NCBI GenBank assembly: GCA_965215705.1
Contig: CBDCEE010000002.1
Span: forward strand, 124,001 to 188,000
Direction: 5' to 3'
Length of the DNA: 64,000 nt
Origin: JAAXPZ01 sp965215705
Lineage (GTDB): Bacteria > Campylobacterota > Campylobacteria > Campylobacterales > Sulfurovaceae
Every line of letters begins with the position of its first letter. Positions within the stretch are counted from its first letter, which is position 1. Below are positions 15,827 through 25,056 of the stretch, in pieces. The notes under the pieces were generated by a model. The model was not told where the DNA came from. It ran no database searches and saw nothing but the letters and a program-made list of their open reading frames with translations. A program made the position numbers and the translations under genes.

Positions 15827-17089
15827 ATGGTTATTGAAAAACCACAACTATTTTCTGAGCGTAGAGAATTTCTGCTCTTTATCTTTTTGATGCTCTCTCT
15901 TATCCTTGCCAGACTCTTTTTCTCTTACCATACGTATCAAGCATTTATTACCAAACCTTTTTATTATACGACAGCGAAAGTACTCAATGCCTATCCCAAA
16001 AGAAAAAATGGTAAGACCTATACGGTACTCAAACTTCAGAGTGAAGAAGGGCTGACTTTTTTCACTACCAGCTACCGTGATAAAAATATGAGAAACAAGG
16101 TACTACGTCTGCAACTCTACCCCAGTGATCGGATCACTTTTTGGGAGTATTTGGGATACTTTTATATCAAAAGCCGTATCAAACAGAGTGAAGAGATCCC
16201 CGAAAATACAAAAGGTATGCTTCTGAAAGGAGTTGTTTCACAGCACTCTGATAGCGCACTCTCTTCGTTTTATCAAGGGATCTTTTTTGCTACTCCACTA
16301 TTGCCTGAACTTCGGGAAAAGATAGCTGCTTTGGGCGTAAGCCATCTTGTGGCATTGAGTGGTTTTCATTTGGGGATACTCTGGAGTGTGGTGTATGGTG
16401 TACTTCTTCTGCTCTATAGACCTTTACAGCAGCGATATTTTCCTTATCGGTATAGTTTGTTGGATATAGGGGTGGTAACGCTACTGCTTCTGGGCTTTTA
16501 TGTCTGGTTTGTTGGCGCACCACCTTCTCTTCTGAGATCGTATGCGATGATGCTTGTTGGATGGGTTGTCATTTTGCTTGGTATTGAGCTACTGAGTTTT
16601 ACATTTCTGACAACGGTTGCGTTGGTGCTGTTGTTGCTTTTTCCTGTGTTGATCGTATCGTTGAGTTTTTGGCTTTCGGTGATGGGGGTATTCTATATCT
16701 TTTTGCTCTTACGGTATGCTAAGGAGGTCAATGGCTGGATCATCTCACTGCTTTTTATCCCACTGGGTATCTTTCTATTGATGTTGCCTATCGTGCATGG
16801 GATATTTGGGATGACAACAGCGTATCAACTCTTGTCTCCGTTGTTGTCACTGTTGTTTATTCTCTTTTATCCCTTGGTGATCCTGCTACATCTGCTGGGG
16901 ATGGGTGGTCTGCTTGATGGGGGATTGGTATGGCTCTTCTCTTTACCCTCTGAAGGGGCAGAGAAGTTACTACCTATATGGGCAACCCTACTTTACATGG
17001 GGTTGTCACTCTGGGCGATTTGGAGCAGAAAGGCATTTTGGTTACTGTTAGCTGTGGCTATGGGGTATGGTGGATATTTTTTTTTATGA
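15827..17089 (+). CDS. comEC: ComEC/Rec2-type DNA uptake channel protein
   Basis: A 420-residue inner-membrane protein with an N-terminal soluble segment and about eight transmembrane helices. The Competence domain motif VALSGFHLGIL is near residues 177-187, and GAPPSLLRSYAMM follows. ComEC carries single-stranded DNA across the inner membrane during transformation. The C-terminal metallo-beta-lactamase domain of the long forms is absent, as is common in Campylobacterota. Prepilin-like genes lie 5 kb upstream. The start follows GGGGGGAG at good spacing. Confidence 0.88.
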   Translation: MVIEKPQLFSERREFLLFIFLMLSLILARLFFSYHTYQAFITKPFYYTTAKVLNAYPKRKNGKTYTVLKLQSEEGLTFFTTSYRDKNMRNKVLRLQLYPSDRITFWEYLGYFYIKSRIKQSEEIPENTKGMLLKGVVSQHSDSALSSFYQGIFFATPLLPELREKIAALGVSHLVALSGFHLGILWSVVYGVLLLLYRPLQQRYFPYRYSLLDIGVVTLLLLGFYVWFVGAPPSLLRSYAMMLVGWVVILLGIELLSFTFLTTVALVLLLLFPVLIVSLSFWLSVMGVFYIFLLLRYAKEVNGWIISLLFIPLGIFLLMLPIVHGIFGMTTAYQLLSPLLSLLFILFYPLVILLHLLGMGGLLDGGLVWLFSLPSEGAEKLLPIWATLLYMGLSLWAIWSRKAFWLLLAVAMGYGGYFFL

Positions 17090-17093
17090 GAGG

Positions 17094-17119
17094 TAGGGCA
17101 TGTTTGCTAACATACCCTA
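17094..17119. terminator. Hairpin between convergent comEC and aminotransferase genes
   Basis: TAGGG-C-ATGTT (17094-17104) pairs with AACAT-A-CCCTA (17109-17119) with one mismatch and a TGCT loop. It spans the short gap and the aminotransferase stop codon. No strong T-run follows in either direction, so its role in termination is uncertain. Confidence 0.4.
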
Positions 17120-18253
17120 TGCTGCATCTTTAATCTCTTCGATCATTTCTTTATAGACTTCTGCAATGATCTTGAGACCTCGATAGACCTCTTTGGAGCT
17201 GGCATTGGTAAAGTTAAATCGTATTTCATTCTTGCCTTCTCCTTCTCTGTAGAACTCACTACCCGGTACAAAAAGTACACCATTTTTCAGGCAACTTTTC
17301 AACAGAATAGCACTGTCAATACCAGGGAGTTTCCCATAGATGAACATCCCTCCCTGTGGGATACTGTATGTAAACTCTGGGAGGAGTTCATCCAGATAGT
17401 TTTTGAAGACTTGCATCTTCTTGCCATACATTTTTCTCAAAAGTTTTGTATGACTTTTGTAGCGATGTAGCTCTGTGAAGTAGTGATCGAGGATATACTG
17501 AGAGAGTCCGTTGCTGTGCAGATCCATGGCTTCCTTGTAGGCGATGATAGGCTCAAGGAGGCGTTTGTCTGCTCTGATCCATCCCAATCTAAGGCTAGGG
17601 GCCAGTACCTTGGAGAAGCTACCCAGATGAAAACTCTGTTTAGGGATATGCATGCTGATACTTTGGTTTTTTTCTTTGAAATAGAGCTCACTATAAGGAG
17701 CATCTTCTATAAGTATGCCGCCATGCTTCTTGATGCTTTCTGCGATGCTCTTTCGTTTCTCTTGCGTATAGGTATATCCGGTAGGGTTTTGAAAATCAGG
17801 GATCAGGTAAGCCAGCTTGGTACGGGCAAAGCTTTTGTCAAATGCTTCTGTATCGATCCCGTCATTGTGCAACGCCACAGCCTCCTGTACCAAATGGTTG
17901 AGGTCAAAAAGATTCATTGCTCCCAGATAGGAGGGAGCCTCTATGGTGATACCTTCATGATGATGATAGCGAGAGATGATATCCAGTGCCTGTTGTGCTC
18001 CTGAAGTAATCATGATCTCTTCAGCGGTGGTTTTGAATCCTTCCTCCGTATAGAGATGTGCAATTTTATTTCTCAGTGGCAGATATCCCTGTGTGGTGCT
18101 GTATTGCAATGACTTGGTATCTCCCAATACATGGTAAGCTGACTCTCTCAGATCCAGATAGGGGAACAGCTTTTCATCAGGAAGTCCCCCTGCAAAGGAG
18201 ATGGTATCGTTGGTGGTATGTTCTAGTATTTCTCTAATAAATGATCGTTTCAT
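17117..18253 (-). CDS. PLP-dependent aminotransferase (2-aminoadipate/MocR-like fold type I)
   Basis: A 378-residue class I/II aminotransferase without the N-terminal DNA-binding domain of MocR regulators. Motifs are ISFAGGLPDEKLFP, QYSTTQGYLPLR, ITSGAQQALDII, PDFQNPTGYTYT and the PLP-lysine region LGSFSKVLAPSLRLGW. The nearest named types are 2-aminoadipate and aromatic/branched-chain transaminases; the substrate cannot be fixed from sequence. An AraC regulator is transcribed divergently from the shared upstream region and may control it. Confidence 0.9.
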   Translation of the reverse strand: MKRSFIREILEHTTNDTISFAGGLPDEKLFPYLDLRESAYHVLGDTKSLQYSTTQGYLPLRNKIAHLYTEEGFKTTAEEIMITSGAQQALDIISRYHHHEGITIEAPSYLGAMNLFDLNHLVQEAVALHNDGIDTEAFDKSFARTKLAYLIPDFQNPTGYTYTQEKRKSIAESIKKHGGILIEDAPYSELYFKEKNQSISMHIPKQSFHLGSFSKVLAPSLRLGWIRADKRLLEPIIAYKEAMDLHSNGLSQYILDHYFTELHRYKSHTKLLRKMYGKKMQVFKNYLDELLPEFTYSIPQGGMFIYGKLPGIDSAILLKSCLKNGVLFVPGSEFYREGEGKNEIRFNFTNASSKEVYRGLKIIAEVYKEMIEEIKDAA

Positions 18254-18389
18254 TTTTTCTCCTTTTAATATGTGATTACTGTATTGTATCGGTTCTATTA
18301 TTTTAATTCTACCCCAATATTGTGACTATAATTATCTATTTTTGTGAATATTAGTGCTTAAAGTTGTCTCTTTAGCATGCCAATTGTGT

Positions 18390-18395
18390 TATACT
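18390..18395 (+). promoter_or_regulatory. Probable promoter (-10) of the AraC-type gene
   Basis: TGTGTTATACT has TATACT at 18390-18395. The predicted start site falls at or next to the ATG at 18401, so the message may have no leader. Confidence 0.5.
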
Positions 18396-18400
18396 GGTGT

Positions 18401-19285
18401 ATGCATAAAAAAGAGACACACCTCAGACATAGTCGATTAGCCAATGATCTGATGAACTATATCACCGATCACATCGAGACAGATATCAATATAGATGAAC
18501 TCTCTGCAGAGTTTGGGATCAGTAAGTTTCATTTCCATAAGATATTCAAGGAGCAGATGGGGATCAATATCTATGAGATGATCAAGTCGATCCGTCTGCA
18601 AAAGGCTTCCAATCTACTCATCACCAACAGGCGCTCTACCATCACTGAGATCGCAATGATGTGTGGGTATAGCTCACAGACCTCTTTTATCCGTGCGTTC
18701 AAGCAGCGCTTTGAGATGACGCCTAAGGCGTGGCGAAAGGGTGGGTATAGAGAGTATTCCAACCGTATACTGAGTAGTTCAGAGACCGCATCCATCTCAG
18801 AGGCAGACTTTTCATATCTGAGCCCTAAGATTGTCAAGATAGAGAAACAAGTAGCCTACTATATTCGTCATGAGGGCTATAACAGAAAGGTCATCCCTAT
18901 CTGGCAAAAGATGCTGGCATGGATCTATACCAATGAGATAGAAGAGTATATGGAAGTGGGAATGTACCATGACAATCCTATCATCACCCCACTAGAGAGC
19001 TGTCGTTATGTGGCATGTGTGGTGCCTAAGAGCAGAAAAAAACTCAAAAATACCAATTTGCCTACCCTAGATGTATTTGGAGATGATATCTATGCGACAT
19101 TTGAGGTAGAGGGAAAATATGGAGATATCCTGAAACTCATCCAGTGGGTCTACCATCACTGGTTGCCAGAAAGTGGGTATGAAACGACAACGATGCCCTC
19201 CTATACGATCTTTGAGAAGAATCATTTTCTCAGTGAGGATGAACTGTTCAAGATCACCTATTGTGTGCCGGTGAAATATGTTTAA
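18401..19285 (+). CDS. AraC-family regulator with GyrI-like effector domain
   Basis: A 294-residue regulator. The first ~110 residues hold two helix-turn-helix units (LSAEFGISKFHFHKIFKE and ITEIAMMCGYSSQTSFIRAF). Residues from about 140 form a GyrI-like small-molecule domain (VAYYIRHEGY at its start, ITYCVPVKYV at the end), as in Rob- and BmrR-like sensors. I choose the ATG at 18401 because the -10 box at 18390 excludes the upstream ATG at 18377. It diverges from the aminotransferase gene. Confidence 0.9.
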   Translation: MHKKETHLRHSRLANDLMNYITDHIETDINIDELSAEFGISKFHFHKIFKEQMGINIYEMIKSIRLQKASNLLITNRRSTITEIAMMCGYSSQTSFIRAFKQRFEMTPKAWRKGGYREYSNRILSSSETASISEADFSYLSPKIVKIEKQVAYYIRHEGYNRKVIPIWQKMLAWIYTNEIEEYMEVGMYHDNPIITPLESCRYVACVVPKSRKKLKNTNLPTLDVFGDDIYATFEVEGKYGDILKLIQWVYHHWLPESGYETTTMPSYTIFEKNHFLSEDELFKITYCVPVKYV

Positions 19286-19315
19286 TCTGAATGGAATGAT
19301 AGAGGGTGGTCTTCT

Positions 19316-20149
19316 TTAGATCCGCTCTATCTCCTCATCTCTATCCAATAGTTCACAAAATTTCATGCCATGTAGGAAGATCGCCCAGGAGATATATATC
19401 CAGAGGAAAAAGAAGAGAAGGGTACCGATACTGCCATAGATACTGGTATAGGTCTTGTTATGGATGACATAAAAGATAAATCCACTTTTGGAAAGATACC
19501 ACACCAGAGAAGCGATAAAGGAGCTGATGGCAGCTGCCTGTACTGATACTTTGGTGTTGGGAGAGAGTTGATACGCGATATAGAACATTGCCCAGATCAC
19601 TAAAAAAGGTAGAAAGTAGAAGAGATGGATCGTACTGGTGATACTGTTTTGATCCAAATATCCCTGTATGAATGAAGAGAGATAAAAGGATGTACCGAGC
19701 ATCGCAGGAATAGCGATAATGAGCAGAAGATAGGTTTTGATCGCGCTGTAGAGTGTTCTCCCTGGGGTATTAAAAATATCATTGATGATATAGTCATAGT
19801 TTTTAAAGAACATAAAAACCGCAAAGAGCACATAGCCTATGCCGATGTAGCCTAGCTTGTCAGAGTTGTCAATAAATGTGTTGACATAGGACATGACAGT
19901 TTTAGAGTCTGTAGGCATAAGATTGGAGAAGATCAGTTTCTCTATCTTGCCATATACAGAATCAAAAACAGGGAGCATGGTAAAAACCCAGAGCATGATG
20001 ACCATCAGTGGAATAATAGAGAAAAGGGTGCTCCAGCTGAGACTGGAGGCATAGTGTCCTATCTTGTCATCAAAGAGATCCTTGAGGAAATCACGCAAGA
20101 AGATATAATAGTTTCTCAAAAGTATTTTAAGTTTGGTATTTTGTCTCAT
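19316..20149 (-). CDS. YihY/BrkB-family inner membrane protein
   Basis: A 277-residue protein with six hydrophobic segments. The family start is seen in HYASSLSWSTLFSIIPLMVI, and the end in YGSIGTLLFFFLWIYISWAIFLHGMKF. The family was once called ribonuclease BN in error. Its function is not settled; roles in export or envelope maintenance have been proposed. It is convergent with the AraC gene and precedes nothing obvious, with glcD upstream by 27 bases on the same strand, so the two may be co-transcribed. Confidence 0.92.
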   Translation of the reverse strand: MRQNTKLKILLRNYYIFLRDFLKDLFDDKIGHYASSLSWSTLFSIIPLMVIMLWVFTMLPVFDSVYGKIEKLIFSNLMPTDSKTVMSYVNTFIDNSDKLGYIGIGYVLFAVFMFFKNYDYIINDIFNTPGRTLYSAIKTYLLLIIAIPAMLGTSFYLSSFIQGYLDQNSITSTIHLFYFLPFLVIWAMFYIAYQLSPNTKVSVQAAAISSFIASLVWYLSKSGFIFYVIHNKTYTSIYGSIGTLLFFFLWIYISWAIFLHGMKFCELLDRDEEIERI

Positions 20150-20176
20150 ATGCTTACTCTCTTGGCTACTTTTGTA

Positions 20177-21565
20177 TTAGTTTGGTAATCCCATTTTCCC
20201 CGGATTGAGGATGTTATTGGGATCAAAGGCCTGTTTGATGTCTTGGAATAGCTGTAGTTCGGCAGCATTAAAGGCGATATCCATATATGGAGCCTTACTG
20301 GTACCGATACCATGCTCACCGCTGAGAGTTCCCCCCATCTCTACGACCAGCTCAAAGATCTCTTTGATCGCCTTATGTCCCTCTGCGAGCTCTTTTTCGT
20401 TGGCACCATCAAGCATCACATTGACATGGATATTGCCGTCTCCTGCATGACCAAAACAAGGGACACTGAGCCCATACTTCTCTCCGATCGCATAGATACG
20501 CTTGAGTGCTTCAGGAAGCATAGAGCGTGGCACAGAGATATCTTCGTTGAGCTTTTTGTCTCCATAGTAGGTGACAGAGGGAGAAGCACTGCGTCGGGCA
20601 TGCCAGAGCTTGTCACGTTCTGCTCCGAGATCAGCGATGATGAACGCCTGTGCATGATTCTCTTTAAAGGAGTGTTCTAAAGTATCTAACTGGAACTCTA
20701 CCTCTTCAATCACATTGCCGTCCACATCACCGATCAGAAGAGCGCCTGCCTCTTCGGGAAGAGCGATACCGATCTTCTCTTTGAGAGAGTGTACGACCAG
20801 AGAGTCGATGAACTCCATGGCGACAGGGTTGGCACCAGCAGCCAGGGATTTGAACACGGCATTCATCGCGTCCTCTACGGAGGGGAAGATCCCCATATAG
20901 GCTTTGGTAAATTTGGGCTTAGGAATGAGCTTAAGTGTGATCTCTGTGGTGACAGCCAGTGTCCCCTCGGAGGCAATAAGTATACCTGCAATGTTATATC
21001 CTGCTACATCTTTGATCGTGCGTTTACCTGCTCTGATGATCTCACCGTTAGCACGTACGGCACGCATTGCCATGACAAAATCCTTGGTGATCCCATACTT
21101 GGCAGCACGCATACCTCCGGCATTTTCACTTACGTTACCACCGAGGGTAGAGTATGCTTCGCTGGCAGGGTCAGGTGGATAGAAAAGCCCCACTGCCTCT
21201 GCGGCCTTTTGCAGATCCATATTGACCACACCAGGCTGGACGACTGCCACCATGTTCTGGGTATCTATCTCAAGGATCTTGTTCATATGTTTTTCCATCG
21301 CAAGGATGATACCGCCATTGGTAGGCAGTGCCCCTCCGGTGAAGCCTGAGCCAGCCCCTCGGGGAGTGAGGATGATATGGTGTTTGTTGCAGTAGACCAA
21401 AATACGACTGACATCCTCTTCGTGGCGAGGGAAGACCACCGCATCAGGCTCAAAGCGTGTACGGGTAGCATCATAAGAGTAGGCGATCAGGTGTGCTTTG
21501 TCACTGTAGACATTCTCTTTGCCTACGATATCATTGAGTGCTGCTATATGTTTGGGTTCCATCAT
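20177..21565 (-). CDS. glcD: FAD-linked 2-hydroxyacid oxidase (GlcD-like)
   Basis: A 462-residue flavoprotein of the glycolate/D-lactate dehydrogenase family. The FAD-binding PCMH domain shows TPRGAGSGFTGGALPTNGG near residues 57-75 and GGNVSENAGGMRAAKYG. The C-terminal oxidase domain has CFGHAGDGNIHVNVM and SGEHGIGTSKAPYM. It passes electrons from glycolate or D-lactate to the respiratory chain. The partner iron-sulfur subunit GlcF is not next to it. Either ATG at 21565 or 21562 can start it. Confidence 0.92.
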   Translation of the reverse strand: MMEPKHIAALNDIVGKENVYSDKAHLIAYSYDATRTRFEPDAVVFPRHEEDVSRILVYCNKHHIILTPRGAGSGFTGGALPTNGGIILAMEKHMNKILEIDTQNMVAVVQPGVVNMDLQKAAEAVGLFYPPDPASEAYSTLGGNVSENAGGMRAAKYGITKDFVMAMRAVRANGEIIRAGKRTIKDVAGYNIAGILIASEGTLAVTTEITLKLIPKPKFTKAYMGIFPSVEDAMNAVFKSLAAGANPVAMEFIDSLVVHSLKEKIGIALPEEAGALLIGDVDGNVIEEVEFQLDTLEHSFKENHAQAFIIADLGAERDKLWHARRSASPSVTYYGDKKLNEDISVPRSMLPEALKRIYAIGEKYGLSVPCFGHAGDGNIHVNVMLDGANEKELAEGHKAIKEIFELVVEMGGTLSGEHGIGTSKAPYMDIAFNAAELQLFQDIKQAFDPNNILNPGKMGLPN

Positions 21566-21629
21566 GAGACAAATCCTTAAATTAATTCATTGATTATACT
21601 TCTAAAAGCTTAATAGGGAGAATATGGTG

Positions 21630-21635
21630 TATAAT
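21630..21635 (+). promoter_or_regulatory. Promoter (-10) of the M23 peptidase gene
   Basis: GGTGTATAATC contains TATAAT at 21630-21635, placing the start near 21642 and a leader of about 20 bases before the TTG codon at 21663. Confidence 0.6.
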
Positions 21636-21662
21636 CTCAACTAGAAAATAGAGGATGGGTTT

Positions 21663-22913
21663 TTGAGAGTTATTTTTATACTGTTTTTGACAGCAACTTT
21701 ACTTTTTTCAGCAGAGGTCATACAAAGTAAGTGGAAAGAGGGTGAGGTTTTTTCTACTTATTTGGAGAGAAATAAAATCCCGGTTACACTGCTGAAGCAT
21801 ATCTCAAGTGAGGATCTCCAATACCTCTCCGAGATACAGTCTGGGGAGCGATTTTATGAGCTTAAAGAGAATGGCAGACTGATACAGGTACTGATACCGG
21901 TGGGAGAAGAGATGCAGATTCATCTCTTCAGGGATATCAGAGGAGAGAAGTTTCATTTTGATATCACGCCGATTGTCTGTAGAGAGCTGACAGATGATGT
22001 CTCTTTTGTGATAGAAAAAGGACTCTATGAAGATATCAATCGCTGGACAAAAAATCCGAGACTGGGATACTTACTAAAAAAGTATTATGGGAAGACCGTC
22101 AACTTCAAAGCATTGCATAAAGGGGACCGTCTCTCCCTCATCTATACCCAAAGAAGCAGATTGGGTAAACCCTATGGTACCCCCAAGATCAAAGCATCAT
22201 TGATCAGAAGTGGAGGGAAAGACAGGTTTATCTTCGCAGATAAAGACAATACCTACTATGATGATATCATGAAGGATATCGCCTATACTATCAAAAAAAG
22301 AATACGGACAAATGCCGGTAGATCTTTTATTAGGCCTGTGAGAAAAATGAGGATCACTTCTAAGTTTACCTATAAGCGTTGGCATCCTATCCTCAAAAGA
22401 TACAGACCGCACTTGGGGGTAGATATCGGAGCCAAAAGAGGAACCAATATCTATGCAACCCATTCGGGTAAGGTGATCTATGCAGGCTGGATGGGAGGCT
22501 ATGGAAAAGTAGTCAAGATCAAACACTCTGGAGGTTTTGTTTCACTGTATGCCCATCAGAGTAGGCTGGCAGTCAAAAAAGGGCAGTATGTCAAACGAGG
22601 TCAAGTGATAGGGCATGTTGGTAGTACCGGCAGGAGTACGGCACCCCATCTGCATTTTGGGCTCTATAAAAATGCCAAAGCTGTTAATCCGATGCAGTAT
22701 ATTGAGAGAAAAGCCCTTAGTGAACAGCGTATAGAGATCAAAAAGATCACCAAACACAAGATTGTAGCGATTCCTGAAGCAAAAAAATATAAAAGACGTA
22801 TGTTGAAGATAATCGAGAAAAAACCCAGTGCATTTCGATGGGAAACCTATGTAAAACCTTATAATCAAATACAAGAGAGGAGTCGTTATGAAGAGCATGA
22901 TCAAACACTTTAG
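21663..22913 (+). CDS. M23-family cell wall metallopeptidase (Csd3/Pgp3-like)
   Basis: A 416-residue secreted or periplasmic peptidase. The N-terminus MRVIFILFLTATLLFSAEV is a signal peptide. The LytM domain starts near residue 245 with HLGVDIGAKRG (first zinc His and Asp), continues with VVKIKHSGGFVSLYAHQS, and ends in TAPHLHFGLY with the catalytic and zinc His. In Helicobacter and Campylobacter such enzymes trim peptidoglycan cross-links and set cell shape. The start is TTG at 21663, with GAGGATGGG upstream. The end overlaps the NUDIX gene by 26 bases. Confidence 0.92.
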   Translation: MRVIFILFLTATLLFSAEVIQSKWKEGEVFSTYLERNKIPVTLLKHISSEDLQYLSEIQSGERFYELKENGRLIQVLIPVGEEMQIHLFRDIRGEKFHFDITPIVCRELTDDVSFVIEKGLYEDINRWTKNPRLGYLLKKYYGKTVNFKALHKGDRLSLIYTQRSRLGKPYGTPKIKASLIRSGGKDRFIFADKDNTYYDDIMKDIAYTIKKRIRTNAGRSFIRPVRKMRITSKFTYKRWHPILKRYRPHLGVDIGAKRGTNIYATHSGKVIYAGWMGGYGKVVKIKHSGGFVSLYAHQSRLAVKKGQYVKRGQVIGHVGSTGRSTAPHLHFGLYKNAKAVNPMQYIERKALSEQRIEIKKITKHKIVAIPEAKKYKRRMLKIIEKKPSAFRWETYVKPYNQIQERSRYEEHDQTL

Positions 22914-23463
22914 ATTGGAACCTCTGGTTACACCACAGTTCATCTCCGCATCCTTGGCAACCTATGAACAGAATGGTATTGCCAAAGATTGGGAAGTGGT
23001 AGAAGTACATGACAGCGTGGCGATACTCATCTATCACCGGGAGCATGATACCTTTGTACTGGTGAAGCAGTTTAGACCAGCGGTATATCTGAACAATCAA
23101 GACGGCATAACGGTAGAGCTTTGTGCCGGAATGGTTGACAAGCAGTTGACACTCTCTCAGATCGCCAAAGAGGAGATCGAGGAGGAGTGTGGATTTGATG
23201 TCCCTGTAGATGCACTGAAACATATCAGCTCTTTTCATACTTCTGTAGGGTTTGCAGGGAGTAAGCAGGCGATGTATTATGCTGAGGTAGATGAGAGCAT
23301 GCGGGTCTCTGAGGGTGGAGGGATCGATATGGAGCTGATAGAGGTGATCGAGTTACCTGTGCATGAGATCGATACCTTTATCTATGATGAGACGATCGCA
23401 AAAACACCGGGATTGATGTTTGCATTTTTATGGTGGCGTGATAAAATGAGAAAAGAGAAATGA
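22888..23463 (+). CDS. NUDIX hydrolase (ADP-ribose/nucleoside-sugar diphosphatase type)
   Basis: A 191-residue protein with a recognisable NUDIX box near residues 75-101: ELCAGMVDKQLTLSQIAKEE followed by IEEECGF. The general layout (VKQFRPAVY before the box) is that of ADP-ribose and UDP-sugar pyrophosphatases. The exact substrate cannot be assigned. The start at 22888 lies inside the M23 gene and has GAGAGGAG upstream, so expression is probably coupled. Confidence 0.9.
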   Translation: MKSMIKHFRLEPLVTPQFISASLATYEQNGIAKDWEVVEVHDSVAILIYHREHDTFVLVKQFRPAVYLNNQDGITVELCAGMVDKQLTLSQIAKEEIEEECGFDVPVDALKHISSFHTSVGFAGSKQAMYYAEVDESMRVSEGGGIDMELIEVIELPVHEIDTFIYDETIAKTPGLMFAFLWWRDKMRKEK

Positions 23464-23473
23464 GAGAGGAGTA

Positions 23474-23992
23474 TTAGTCCTCTTTTGCCTGTGTATAGGC
23501 AGCGTAGTAGGTGCTACCGTCTGAGAAGCTGTTGACAGTCAGTTTAGAGAACTTCTCCAGATAGTCCCAGAAATCTTTGATCAGTGCAAAATCCACATGC
23601 TGCGCCTTATCCGCCAGTGCTTCACGTATCGTGCCCAACCATTCGATACGGGATTTCTCCGTGATGGAAAAGTCATCATGCACACGGATCATAAACTCAT
23701 TGAGATCCATCCCTTTGGCTTCGTCCTCATAGACCTTTGGCCCTCCACAGATCTGTACGAAAAATTTGGTATTTTTGACCTTTATCTCATGGAATGCTAC
23801 CTCATCTTGTGGGAAGAAATGTGCGATATCACTCTCATAGATCTTGTCATAAAAGGCATACATCAGCGTACGCATCCCCTCTTCGCCACCTACCGCATCG
23901 TAGAAAGCAACGACAGGGTTGTGGAAGTGTATGGCTTCGCCTTTTTCTACTGGGGTGAAAGGGAGTGACATGATCTCTTGTTTGGTAGCCAT
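23474..23992 (-). CDS. Truncated-haemoglobin-like protein
   Basis: A 172-residue globin of the short 2-over-2 type. Family features are VVAFYDAVGGEEGMRTLMYA, FYDKIYESDIAHFFP, QICGGPKVYEDEAKG and the proximal-His helix FMIRVHDDFSIT, followed by RIEWLGTI with the G8 Trp of group II globins. Such proteins bind oxygen or NO and may detoxify reactive nitrogen. Extra residues at both ends are longer than typical. It is convergent with the NUDIX gene. Confidence 0.85.
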   Translation of the reverse strand: MATKQEIMSLPFTPVEKGEAIHFHNPVVAFYDAVGGEEGMRTLMYAFYDKIYESDIAHFFPQDEVAFHEIKVKNTKFFVQICGGPKVYEDEAKGMDLNEFMIRVHDDFSITEKSRIEWLGTIREALADKAQHVDFALIKDFWDYLEKFSKLTVNSFSDGSTYYAAYTQAKED

Positions 23993-24097
23993 AGTGGTCC
24001 TTATCTTTTTACTTTCAAGGAGTATAGCAGGTAAATGAAGAATGGGGAGTGAGGAATAGAGAATTGAGGAGGTACATTGTGTTACTGTGACAAAAAG

Positions 24098-24979
24098 TTA
24101 CGTCTCTTCTTCACAGTAGCGTTTTTGTAGGCAGCTGTATGCTTCGATACGTCTGTCTCTGAGGAAGGGCCAGATATCTCGTACCTCTTTGGTACGGTGG
24201 TGGTCGATGTTGGCATAGAGGATGGTCTCGTTCTCATGGTCTGCTTCGGCAAGCATCTCGCCCTGTGCCCCACAGACAAAGCTGTTGCCCCAGAAGTGTA
24301 TCCCCTCCATCACTTCAGAGCTGTCAGGCTCGAAGCCTACACGGTTACAGCTGAGTAGTGGGATGGCATTGGCGATGGCATGGGAGCGTTGGATGGTGAT
24401 CCAGCTATCCCGCTGTCTGGCTTTTTCTGCATCATTGTCACTGCCAAACCAGCCTATAGCGGTAGGGTAGATGAGGAGTTCCGCTCCTTTGAGAGTCATG
24501 ATACGTGCAGCTTCAGGGTACCACTGATCCCAGCAGATCAGTACACCCAGCCTACCTACGCTGGTGTCTATCGGTTCAAAGCCCTTATCTCCGGGTGTAA
24601 AGTAGAACTTCTCATAAAATCCGGGATCATCAGGGATATGCATCTTGCGATATGTTCCAGCGATAGCGCCATCTTTTTCAAAGACCACGGCACTATTGTG
24701 ATAGAGTCCTGGAGCCCGTTTTTCGAAAAGGGAAGCCACGAGTACAATATGGTTCTTTTTCGCCACAGCCGACCAATAGGAGAGATCCTGCTCAAAATCA
24801 TGGGCATAGTCAAAAAAACGTGTATCTTCACTCTGACAAAAGTACTCATTTTGATGGAGTTCCTGTAGTACGACAAGCACTGCACCATTCTGGGCAGCCA
24901 ATGCTATCTGCTCTTGTGTGACCTGTAGGGTCTTCTCTTTGGTACCGTGGTACTTCTGTTGTATCAATGCGACTTTCAT
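24098..24979 (-). CDS. aguB: N-carbamoylputrescine amidase
   Basis: A nitrilase-superfamily amidase of 293 residues that turns N-carbamoylputrescine into putrescine. The catalytic triad is visible: VVLQELHQNEYF (Glu), TYRKMHIPDDPGFYEK (Lys) and VLICWDQWYPEAAR (Cys). The SKMHIPDD/PEAAR wording is typical of this subfamily. The agmatine deiminase that makes its substrate is at 25725-26726 on the same strand, but a foreign-looking CAP gene lies between them. Confidence 0.94.
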   Translation of the reverse strand: MKVALIQQKYHGTKEKTLQVTQEQIALAAQNGAVLVVLQELHQNEYFCQSEDTRFFDYAHDFEQDLSYWSAVAKKNHIVLVASLFEKRAPGLYHNSAVVFEKDGAIAGTYRKMHIPDDPGFYEKFYFTPGDKGFEPIDTSVGRLGVLICWDQWYPEAARIMTLKGAELLIYPTAIGWFGSDNDAEKARQRDSWITIQRSHAIANAIPLLSCNRVGFEPDSSEVMEGIHFWGNSFVCGAQGEMLAEADHENETILYANIDHHRTKEVRDIWPFLRDRRIEAYSCLQKRYCEEET

Positions 24980-25023
24980 AACAGTAGTGTAGCAAAATCT
25001 TACTTCTCTTGACTTTTTACTGC

Positions 25024-25029
25024 TATAAT
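25024..25029 (+). promoter_or_regulatory. Promoter (-10) of the CAP-domain lipoprotein gene
   Basis: TGCTATAAT is a full extended -10 box with TATAAT at 25024-25029. The predicted start is near 25036, and AAGGAG lies nine bases before the ATG at 25057. Confidence 0.75.
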
Positions 25030-25056
25030 AGCTACAACAACATAAGGAGCATAGTG

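Noticed and set aside
22197..22526. Minus-strand frame inside the M23 peptidase gene
   Set aside because: It is a shadow of a well-supported coding region with conserved zinc-ligand motifs.
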